DNA from: Mansonella perstans
Taxonomy: Eukaryota; Nematoda; Chromadorea; Rhabditida; Onchocercidae
Assembly: GCA_037074765.1 (NCBI GenBank)
Contig: JBAMDO010000482.1
Span: forward strand, 1-13,590
Direction: 5' to 3'
DNA: 13,590 nt
Shown: in pieces, positions 9,601 to 13,590 of the stretch
How the letters are laid out: each line of letters begins with the position of its first letter
Position numbering within the stretch: the first letter of the stretch is position 1
Program-made: the position numbers and the translations under genes
The notes under the pieces: generated by a model
The model's database searches: none
The model's input: the letters and a program-made list of their open reading frames with translations, nothing else
Told to the model about the DNA's origin: nothing

Positions 9601-12125
9601 TAAAATCAAAAATTATTTTTTGTATTATTTTTTTATTTTTGTGAAATTGATATAAATTATTTCATTTTTTTGTTTATTATATCAATCGATAATTGCATAT
9701 TTTTTATTTAAATATTAGTTAAATAAGTAATCTTACCAGTCATCAAATCATCATTATAACCAATTTATCACATTATGATCAAGTACATTCTACCAACAAA
9801 ATATCATTTCAATACTTTTTTCGGCACTATCACAAAGCTAATTCCTGCTACATAAACATTTTAACAAGAAATTTCCTAGACATTGTCACTAAGTAATGTT
9901 GCTTTTTTACCTTATTGCAAAGTTGATAATTGCAATTGTGCAAGTATCGTTTCCACGCAATTCGATGTTGCAATTGTGCAAATGTGCATTCCAAGTAAAG
10001 CGCATGCAACTGTGTGCAAATATAATGCAATGCTAATTCTTCGTCATTAAATGCTCTTCGAAAACCAAAAATATCCAAATAATTTCCAAATAATGTTAAA
10101 CTTTAAAAAAAAAAATGACGACGAAGTAAAATAATTAAGGAAAATTAAATTTTTAAATCCAATTTTTATTTTATTTTATGATAAAATGATTACTATTGAT
10201 TGAAAATGTGCCATTTTTTTGTTTTGATTTTTAAAAAATTATTAATAATTGCACCTTTTCAAATCATAAATTTTCGAAAATGATTCTGTTAAATTGAAAG
10301 ATGAGTTTTAGAAAGAAAAGATTATCATAAAAGGGAGAAAAACAGATTGTAGGAAAAAGTAATACCTTTCAAAAATTGGTAATGTTGGATCAATTGCTCG
10401 TGCCTCATTCAATAAATTTATCACTCGCTTTTTATACTGGTAGAAAAACAAACTTATCACTACGAAGAATTTGATAAGAAAATATTTCATATTTTGTTTG
10501 CAGAAAATTATCAATAAATAAGCGTTATTTTTAAATAAAAAAGACATTAATTGAGAGATGGACAGGTAAGCGAGATTTTATATTGTTGCATTAAAATTTT
10601 ACCGTGAAAATTTTTTAAAATTTTGATAGGAAATAGAAATTGAAACTTACAATATGACTACTAGGTAATTTGATCTGAAGTACATCAACTGATTGTTGCT
10701 CGTCAAGTGGAATTTTGATGCAACTTTGTAGCAAAAATACATATTCGCGTTTAAAATTATTCAAATCCTTCATTAGCTTTTGATTTAATCTGAAGCGAAC
10801 AAAAATCCTTGGGATTGAATTCAAATTAAATTTGAATGAAGTGAAATTTTCCTTATTTGATAATTTTAGCATATGTATATTTAAAAAAAAAAAAAAAAAA
10901 TGGAAGAATTATTATTTAATTTTAATGTGAATCAAATTATATTGCAATAAAGCAAAATGGAAAGATAAATACTAAAAGCTGTTTAGGCATAGGTCACATT
11001 ATTTTTGCGGACAAAATTAAATTCGGATATTTTTGCGGCTAGAGTTTAGTTGAATTCAGATTTAGTTACGTTAAATCTAAGTTTCAATTTTACAAATTGA
11101 TTTAATTGTCTAAATTATCTAAAATTATATAATTACTGAGCAGTTCAATTTGAAAATTGGGTATAACCTGCAACAGTAAGGCTAGTGGGACATGATATAC
11201 TCACTCATTAGAGAATAAGCATGTAACTCATTAATTTATTTGATATATTCACATAAGTACTAAATAATTTCAAAACAAAGTTATTAATCATTTCAAAATA
11301 AATTTATCAAACACTCCAGTAAAAATTATCAGTTAATTCTAAATAAATTATACCATTGCGCCGTAAAAACAATGAAATCAGATTAGCATCATCAGTTAAT
11401 TACTGCAAAGTAAAAATTAGCAGTAACTTTGACAACAAAATATGGATTTGTTACATACTGTTTCAACTGAAATGTTTGCTTCTGTTGTGCAGCACATCGT
11501 TTCAACAAGCGGATCACTTCACTGTTCAGAAATTTGTTGCGATTTGCCAATGAAAATGTTTGTTCGGTTGTTAAATTTGTCGTTGTAGCATTTCAGAAAA
11601 TTCATTCAAATTTCAAAAAAATTTTTTTATCGTTGAACAAAACAAAAGAAGTAATGCAAAAGAAAGAAGAAATGTAAAAAATTATTCATTTTAGTTATTT
11701 TTCATTATGAAAAGCATAAGAAGTATGAAATGAGAAAGAAAAAAAGTTGAAATGAGCTCAAAATCTGGCATTTTTTTCTAACTTACAAAATGATATTGCA
11801 TTGCACTAAAAAAATTTCATTTGAAATAAAATAAATTAAAATCCTATTCTCTTTTATTTATTCATTCATTCGGTCTGCTCATTTCTTAAGATAAAATGAA
11901 TATTTAAAAAAATAAATTTAGAAAAAAAGCGAGTGTTGATATAAGCTAATGGAATTTTTAAAAAGTAATAGCATTTATGACAGTATGAAAATGTCAACTA
12001 ACATGGTATCTTTGAGTTGTGAAAGTTCAATTGATAGTATTTTTTTTATTTCGTTAAGTTCTTGAATTTTTGCTTTCTGCTTGTTTATGATCGCTCTTAG
12101 CCAGTTTAACTCGTTTTGCTTATAG
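500..12125 (-). CDS. TBC1D2-like Rab GTPase-activating protein with C-terminal WD40-like propeller (5' partial, 20 exons)
   Basis: The predicted product stimulates GTP hydrolysis by a Rab GTPase on endomembranes. Exons in order: 12125-12003, 11521-11459, 10789-10651, 10436-10366, 10100-9911, 9562-9401, 9228-9139, 8708-8505, 8287-8156, 7060-6881, 6193-6059, 5534-5382, 4990-4887, 4684-4579, 2741-2605, 2278-2081, 1732-1580, 1292-1174, 1003-916, 668-500. All phases close with no internal stop, giving 904 residues plus TAA. Domain order is coiled coil (1-110), TBC1D2-type pre-TBC linker (140-195), TBC (196-450), helical linker (452-496), at least six propeller blades (497-760) and a polar tail (761-904). 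The arginine finger (ITLDLLR, Arg264) and glutamine finger (YCQGM, Gln301) are present, so GAP activity is expected. The start codon and a possible PH domain (usual in TBC1D2) would lie beyond 13590. E1-E17 are well supported; E18-E20 are inferred from phase and composition. Human TBC1D2 proteins are not known to me to carry a propeller, so the orthologue assignment is at family level only. Confidence 0.85.
916..1003 (-). CDS. Exon E19: lysine-rich tail segment (tentative)
   Basis: The acceptor is AGTGCAG and the donor is AA|GTGATA, joining in phase 1 and leaving in phase 2 exactly as E18 and E20 need. The 28 codons (FRKIPGKTIL..., then EKKKLESDRIDQ) look like a disordered, charged tail. The frame is open only here; no homology is recognised. 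Confidence 0.55.
1174..1292 (-). CDS. Exon E18: basic tail segment (tentative)
   Basis: The open, codon-like frame reads KSEVQYDEFASENAYRFITS then a basic stretch (RRKRSVK). The acceptor at TTCCTTCCAAG and the donor TGTG-type site G|GTAAAT fit phase 2 in and phase 1 out. The frame would stop at a TAG (1165-1163) if the donor were skipped, making that the protein end. No domain is recognised and the acceptor is weak. Confidence 0.55.
1580..1732 (-). CDS. Exon E17: propeller blade 6 and polar linker
   Basis: The acceptor is TTTTACAG (residues 730-779). The text EITSVMCVREQIWIGTVDGY followed by LLIYHI is a strong blade with the IWIGT.DG motif found in LRRK and ARHGEF10 propellers. A Q/T/N/S-rich linker follows. 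I place the donor at AA|GTTTGC (phase 2). If it is not used, the frame reads on to a TGA at 1542-1540 and the protein ends there. Confidence 0.85.
1733..2080 (-). other. Intron E16-E17
   Basis: AT-rich intron of 348 nt, donor GTCTGT and acceptor TTTTACAG, with no recognisable content. Confidence 0.55.
2081..2278 (-). CDS. Exon E16: propeller blade 5
   Basis: The acceptor is AATTAAAG and the donor is CAA|GTCTGT (residues 664-728). The text EKIRCMCPSSYGVWIATANS followed by QVLQLWQ is a clear propeller blade, close in pattern to the LRRK2 segment that ends in an EVWD-type strand. The acceptor is not consensus, but phase 2 on both sides is the only solution that closes. Confidence 0.9.
2279..2604 (-). 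other. Intron E15-E16
   Basis: AT-rich intron of 326 nt with strong donor GTAAGC and a weak acceptor AATTAAAG. Short repeated CTAACTAG words occur near 2551-2585; nothing else is seen. Confidence 0.55.
2605..2741 (-). CDS. Exon E15: propeller blade 4
   Basis: The acceptor is GAATTTTAG and the donor is GGAA|GTAAGC (residues 618-662). The text APVTEISIVDDTLWLSTACK is a blade with the LW.. strand typical of LRRK, ARHGEF10 and JIP-type propellers. The preceding intron is 1837 nt, the longest complete intron in the gene, and carries the bacterial fragment described separately. Confidence 0.9.
3461..3529. repeat. Diverged direct repeat, copy 1
   Basis: About 65 nt beginning AGACTTTTTTCCACTTTCTAA; similar at roughly three quarters of positions to 3646-3718, including CTTTCTAAAA, ATTAATTAAATG and GACTAA-TAATAAA-like words in the same order. 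Confidence 0.55.
3646..3718. repeat. Diverged direct repeat, copy 2
   Basis: Second copy, offset by about 186 nt from copy 1, ending some 50 nt before the recognisable start of the prohead-protease fragment. This is either a local duplication or copies of a dispersed AT-rich repeat. Confidence 0.55.
3770..4115 (+). pseudogene. HK97-type phage/GTA prohead protease fragment, probably of Wolbachia origin
   Basis: The plus-strand frame from about 3780 reads IPIECDTDYESGGRVLKQ followed by VELWKVSLVTFPANLAAQVV. The VELW.VSLVTFPAN.AA.V motif is the hallmark C-terminal part of the HK97-family prohead (capsid maturation) protease domain, found in tailed phages and in alphaproteobacterial gene transfer agent clusters that Rickettsiales, including Wolbachia, retain. 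The N-terminal half is absent. After about 3955 a different frame carries coding-like text (LEAYCKKDIIVNSKYLLNIKD, about 3984-4050), so the reading is shifted. It lies antisense inside the intron 4578-2742 of a eukaryotic gene and is richer in GC than its surroundings. This fits an old nuclear insertion of endosymbiont DNA, not a functional gene. Boundaries are approximate. Confidence 0.75.
4579..4684 (-). CDS. Exon E14: propeller blade 3
   Basis: The acceptor is ACTTTACAG and the donor is GAG|GTATTA (residues 583-617). The text LYAVLANGILTVFE matches the Y.A.ADG.L.IFE-type blade of the LRRK2 WD40 domain and of related propellers. Confidence 0.9.
4887..4990 (-). CDS. Exon E13: propeller blade 2
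   Basis: The acceptor is AAATTTTAG and the donor is GAAG|GTATGC (residues 548-581). Strands read CKIFSMAL, EIAYVSLLSGYIVALEI: the common 'value, label, readout' form of a WD-like blade. Confidence 0.88.
4991..5381 (-). other. Intron E12-E13
   Basis: AT-rich intron of 391 nt with consensus donor GTAAGT and acceptor AAATTTTAG. Nothing else is recognised. Confidence 0.6.
5382..5534 (-). CDS. Exon E12: propeller blade 1
   Basis: The acceptor is TTGTTAACAG and the donor is GAA|GTAAGT (residues 497-547). It shows alternating hydrophobic strands (IEVITFSM, GFICAGH, GIIVRFNL) of a WD-like blade. The junction to E11 is phase 0 with consensus sites on both sides of a 476-nt intron, supporting one transcript. 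Confidence 0.88.
5535..6058 (-). other. Intron E11-E12
   Basis: This 524-nt AT-rich intron separates the RabGAP part from the propeller part. I see no stop, poly-A signal cluster or start-like region that would argue for two separate genes. A 67-codon plus-strand frame inside (5741-5944) has intron-like composition and no homology. Confidence 0.6.
6059..6193 (-). CDS. Exon E11: post-TBC helical linker
   Basis: The acceptor is AATTTTAG and the donor is TTG|GTAAAT (residues 452-496). The opening LAFDSMQPFPSR matches the post-TBC F..L.PFP.R motif of TBC1D2 proteins. A charged helix (HKQKLYLNILRERLNRKEQLRK) follows, which in relatives leads to the protein end. Here the reading continues in phase 0 into the propeller exons, so this is the fusion junction. 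Confidence 0.92.
6194..6880 (-). other. Intron E10-E11
   Basis: This 687-nt intron is largely occupied by the diverged tandem repeats at 6492-6856. The remaining 6194-6490 is plain T-rich sequence. Confidence 0.6.
6492..6856. repeat. Three diverged tandem repeats of about 120-140 bp
   Basis: Copies at about 6492-6634, 6635-6748 and 6749-6856. Shared words occur in the same order in each: CACGC, a CATTAATGGAAAAAGATTTCAC-like block (AGATTTC at 6525, 6664 and 6786), CAGCAA/CAGAAAGTTTTCTTT-like text, (A)AACACGT, and in copies 1 and 2 a GCTTAGCTT/CCTAAGCTT block followed by an AAATA..A.ATAATTA block. Spacing between copies is 139 and 122. They fill most of the E10-E11 intron; no protein frame is conserved. 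Confidence 0.65.
6881..7060 (-). CDS. Exon E10: TBC domain end
   Basis: The acceptor is a run of 24 T followed by ATAG; the donor is AAG|GTTAGT (residues 392-451). The box RIWDCFLLDGTKVLFRFALA is the conserved R.WD.F...G..V.FR.ALA motif, followed by the final TBC helices up to HEGLFK. Confidence 0.95.
7065..7088. repeat. 24-base homopolymer (A on plus, T on gene strand) at the E10 acceptor
   Basis: Twenty-four uninterrupted A on the plus strand. On the gene strand this is a T tract followed by ATAG and exon E10, so it forms the pyrimidine tract of that acceptor. Its length should vary between individuals and is prone to sequencing error. Confidence 0.9.
7245..7299. repeat. Imperfect 21-bp inverted repeat
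   Basis: Arms 7245-7265 and 7279-7299 match at 17 of 21 positions (arm 1 AAATGC...TGCTAATT, arm 2 AATTAGCA...GCATTT) around a 13-base loop. A smaller perfect hairpin, CTACTT-loop-AAGTAG, lies near 7312-7327. It could be a remnant of a foldback element or a structured intronic RNA; no open frame accompanies it. Confidence 0.6.
8156..8287 (-). CDS. Exon E9: TBC domain core
   Basis: The acceptor is AGTGCAG and the donor is TTTCAG|GTATTT (residues 348-391, phase 0 on both sides). The text RRFPRLAAHLDHCGIDL followed by TLNWFLALFYDAVP is the standard P.L..HL......W....F helix pair of TBC domains. Confidence 0.95.
8505..8708 (-). CDS. Exon E8: TBC domain, glutamine finger
   Basis: The acceptor is GTTTTTAG and the donor is CCAG|GTATAT (residues 280-347). 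It contains NPIIGYCQGMNF, the YxQGM box whose Gln301 replaces the Rab catalytic glutamine, then the hydrophobic FWFLVAV helix and the ALTGAQADQ turn. This is the most strongly conserved exon of the gene. Confidence 0.96.
8709..9138 (-). other. Intron E7-E8
   Basis: AT-rich intron of 430 nt with short duplicated text near 8745-8785 (GAAAAATTAAATCTGAA and GAGAAATTAAATCTGAA). Nothing else is seen. Confidence 0.6.
9139..9228 (-). CDS. Exon E7: TBC domain, arginine finger
   Basis: The acceptor is AAATTCCAG and the donor is GGA|GTTCGT (residues 250-279). The exon holds the catalytic IxxDxxR box as ITLDLLR, with Arg264 the predicted arginine finger that completes the Rab active site. It is followed by the TLPGN..F.SPT stretch typical of TBC1D2 proteins. 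An alternative donor (T|GTAAAG) was rejected because it breaks the phase with E8. Confidence 0.92.
9401..9562 (-). CDS. Exon E6: TBC domain start
   Basis: The acceptor is TATTTTAG and the donor is GAG|GTTTAC (residues 196-249). The motif RTGVPGDLRPTIWKLFVH is the canonical first helix of the TBC domain (R.G.P...R...W). Both ends are phase 0. The donor is weak, so a slightly longer exon is possible. Confidence 0.92.
9563..9910 (-). other. Intron E5-E6
   Basis: AT-rich intron of 348 nt, donor GTAAAA, acceptor TATTTTAG. A consensus-like donor (CTG|GTAAGA near 9735) occurs inside. A small skipped exon is conceivable, but E5 and E6 already join in phase 0. Confidence 0.6.
9911..10100 (-). CDS. 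Exon E5: TBC1D2-type pre-TBC region
   Basis: The acceptor is TTTTTTAAAG and the donor is AATAAG|GTAAAA (residues 133-195). It contains a DIFGFR motif and a helical AxxLHALYLE...QHRIAWKRYL stretch. These correspond to the conserved D.FGF...KI.AL.......W..Y block directly before the TBC domain in TBC1D2 and TBC1D2B. This block, more than the TBC domain itself, places the gene in the TBC1D2 family. Confidence 0.88.
10366..10436 (-). CDS. Exon E4: linker
   Basis: The acceptor is TTCTACCAG and the donor is GAAAG|GTATTA. This 71-nt exon enters in phase 0 and leaves in phase 2 (residues 109-131, YKKRVINLLNEARAID...). It matches the position in TBC1D2 of the segment containing the LL.EA motif between the coiled coil and the pre-TBC region. 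Confidence 0.8.
10651..10789 (-). CDS. Exon E3: coiled-coil end and linker
   Basis: The acceptor is TTCGCTTCAG and the donor is ATT|GTAAGT. Phase 2 enters and phase 0 leaves (residues 63-108). The text LNQKLMKDLNNFKREYVFLL corresponds to the coiled-coil stretch in TBC1D2 proteins that ends in a conserved YL.LL-type motif, followed by a more polar linker (PLDEQQSVDV). Confidence 0.75.
10790..11458 (-). other. Intron E2-E3
   Basis: AT-rich intron of 669 nt with donor GTATGT and acceptor TTCGCTTCAG. It contains an 18-base A run (10883-10900 on the plus strand). No coding text or repeat family is recognised. Confidence 0.6.
11459..11521 (-). CDS. Exon E2: coiled-coil segment
   Basis: This 63-nt exon has acceptor CTGAACAG and donor CA|GTATGT, and joins in phase 2 on both sides (residues 42-61, beginning EVIRLLKRCAAQQ). 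The pattern matches the SEV.RL segment of TBC1D2 coiled coils. Frame-compatible sequence just upstream (reading NKFLNS) looks coding too, but there is no AG acceptor between it and an in-frame TGA, so I start the exon at 11521. The 5' boundary could be wrong. Confidence 0.6.
11522..12002 (-). other. Intron E1-E2
   Basis: AT-rich intron of 481 nt with donor GTTAGT. Nothing is recognisable apart from A- and T-rich tracts and, next to E2, a coding-like NKFLN text that cannot be joined to an acceptor. Confidence 0.6.
12003..12125 (-). CDS. Exon E1 (first visible): coiled-coil segment
   Basis: The acceptor is TTTTAG before 12125 and the donor is AT|GTTAGT after 12003. One base completes an upstream codon, and 40 full codons follow (residues 1-40). 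The stretch is rich in K, E, Q, I and L with leucine-type heptad spacing (for example KAKIQELNEIKKILSIEL), as expected for the coiled coil before the TBC domain in TBC1D2 proteins. At least one more exon must exist upstream. Confidence 0.75.
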
Positions 12126-12179
12126 CTAAAATTAAATTTATTTAATTGGTAGAAGTTACCACTTTCACCGTAGTAGTAG

Positions 12180-12399
12180 CAATGATACCGTAGTGGTACA
12201 GCAGTGGCAATGATACATCATCATCATTATGATAGCTTGGCTTTATGAACAGTGATTTGTAAGGGATTATATCTTTGATTATTACGGACTTGCTAATGAT
12301 TGAGAAGGCTTGTTTCGGAAAGGAAATTCTGCTTGCATGGGACACAATGGACAATAATAAGATTCTTGTGTTTATTTAATATGGGCGATAATTGGTAGG
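12180..12399 (-). other. Possible LINE 3' untranslated end with trinucleotide-rich tail
   Basis: Between the last recognisable reverse transcriptase text and exon E1 there is a GAT/ATG-rich stretch (ATCATCATCAT near 12217-12228) and two imperfect copies of a GTAG(T)-rich, CAATGATAC-ending unit (about 12170-12189 and 12195-12216). Short tandem trinucleotides are typical of RTE-type 3' ends, so this may be the element's tail. No target-site duplication was identified. No exon is evident here. Confidence 0.3.
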
Positions 12400-13590
12400 G
12401 GCGATGCAAGGAATCTTCTATTTACTGGGTATAGACGATGCCCGAGCTTTTTCTATAGATGTTTTCTTCTCAAGGCTACGGTAATCTCAAAGGAGACAAC
12501 AGTATTATAGATGCTGTGCCTCTTAAAGGCCAATGGACATTGATGGTAGCCAATACGGAAAAAGCTGAGGTATGTTTCAAGACTTTCAAAGTGCGCTCTT
12601 TTTTCGGGAGCTCGTCACCTGCGGTATCGGTGCGAGTTCATTAATGCAATATAGTCTTCGGAGGTGATGGTCTTTTATCTTCCTCAAGACATACCTTGCC
12701 CAGCGTGACTGTATCCTTAACAACATGGCTTCAATGCTGTCACATTAGTGGTATACTGAATCCACCGGATATTTAGAACTGTGCGGAGCAGCGTGGGTGT
12801 AAGCATTCGAGAAACAGAAGGTAGAGCAGTAGATGATCCATGATTCAAATCTATATAAAAGAATAGACGGTACAATGACTTTGTAAGTAGTCTTTGTGGT
12901 ATTCTTCAAATGTTTATTACACGAAACTCTTTTGTGAAACTTTCCAAGAGTCCCTGTATTTCTTTGCCATAGCTCTTTGTCTATTTCTCTGTCGATCTTT
13001 GTCCAAGGAAATAACATTTCCCGGAGAGTGAACTGCTAAACTGAAGTAAGTTCAAATATATCCTTCGCTAGGTGCTGCATAGCTGCTTCTGTATGATCAA
13101 CGAAAGTGATATCGTCAGCAAAAAGCAGTTTGCAAGGTGATTTAGCGTCTTTGATTTAGTCTTAATCTTGAGAGACCTTCACTCGCATCTCACACCATTG
13201 ATTATTGGGAAGTGCTTGAAGAGTAGATCGGCATATCTGACTATCTGTTTGCCCGTAGAGACGACATCTGACTAGAGGTAACCTTCATGTAACAGCACGA
13301 TCATTTTGAGAAATATAAGGGGACGTCCTAAACTCTCGAAAATCTGCTACAAGCCTTTTTTACTCGTAGTGTCAAAAGCTTTGGTGAGATCAAATGAAGA
13401 TCAGCTTCCGTCTGTTCTCTACACTTCTCTTGTAATTGTGTACCATGACAGAAGTATTCCTATTAGCTCTGAAGCCACACGGACTTTCAGGTATTCGGAA
13501 ATAGCCGGAATTGATTTGAGAGGATTTTTTCAGCGATGGAGAGCAGAGTTATACCTCGATAGTTTAAGCAGTCGGACTTGCCTTCTTTTT
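12400..13590 (-). mobile_element. Decayed LINE (RTE-like non-LTR retrotransposon) reverse transcriptase, 3' part
   Basis: Read on the minus strand from the right edge, reverse transcriptase blocks appear in order: NYRGITLLSIAEKIL near 13570-13515, CGFRANR near 13480, FDLTKAFDT at about 13394, INGV near 13205, and the catalytic LLFADDITFVDHTE at 13128-13087. Then come KIDREIDKEL near 12999, ILLYRFESW near 12870, and SIEAMLLRIQSRWARYVL from 12738. At least two frameshifts, several stops and an internal loss between the FADD box and the KID box (the linker SVQQFTYLG region joins early) show it is dead. The 5' end and endonuclease lie outside the window. GC content is visibly higher than in the host introns. 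The clade is judged from motif wording only. Confidence 0.85.

Noticed and set aside
11356..11553. Plus-strand 65-codon open frame
   Set aside because: It overlaps exon E2 on the opposite strand and shows no motif.
12459..12644. Plus-strand 61-codon open frame
   Set aside because: It is antisense to the LINE C-terminal text and is a shadow of that element.

Overview
The window is eukaryotic, AT-rich nuclear DNA. Its main content is one intron-rich gene on the minus strand, running from the right side (about 12125) to the left (about 500). Introns are T-rich and their acceptors end mostly in TTTTAG or TTNCAG. Together with a Wolbachia/Rickettsiales-like phage gene fragment in one intron, this suggests a nematode, most likely filarial. 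That assignment is inference; an arthropod host is not excluded.

Layout, following the gene 5' to 3'. 13590-12126 lies inside a large intron or upstream flank and holds a decayed non-LTR (LINE) retrotransposon in the same orientation as the gene; the gene's first exons lie outside the window. I reconstructed 20 consecutive exons between 12125 and 500 whose splice phases all close without an in-frame stop, giving 904 visible residues. Residues 1-110 are coiled-coil-like. Residues of about 140-195 match the conserved linker before the catalytic domain in the TBC1D2 family. Residues of about 196-450 form a complete TBC (Rab GTPase-activating) domain with both catalytic fingers, and a short helical linker follows. 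Residues of about 497-760 form at least six blades of a WD40-like beta-propeller closest in pattern to the C-terminal propellers of LRRK kinases and ARHGEF10. The last ~140 residues are a polar, serine- and lysine-rich tail with no recognised domain. A TBC1D2-like RabGAP carrying an LRRK-type propeller is the main biological point of interest.

The introns are not empty. The 1.8 kb intron 4578-2742 carries, antisense to the gene, a fragment of an HK97-type phage or gene-transfer-agent prohead protease, best explained as an old nuclear transfer from a Wolbachia-like endosymbiont. A diverged direct repeat lies just beside it. The 687 bp intron 6880-6194 holds three diverged tandem copies of a 120-140 bp unit. 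The 1.1 kb intron 8155-7061 holds an imperfect 21-bp inverted repeat and a 24-base homopolymer at its splice acceptor.

At the left edge, 122-508 on the plus strand is an unusually open, lysine-rich reading frame with one internal TAG. It may be a convergent gene's exon or a pseudogene, and it makes the exact 3' end of the minus-strand gene uncertain. I saw no tRNA, rRNA or CRISPR array. Exon numbers (E1-E20) and residue numbers count from the first visible exon, not from the true protein start.
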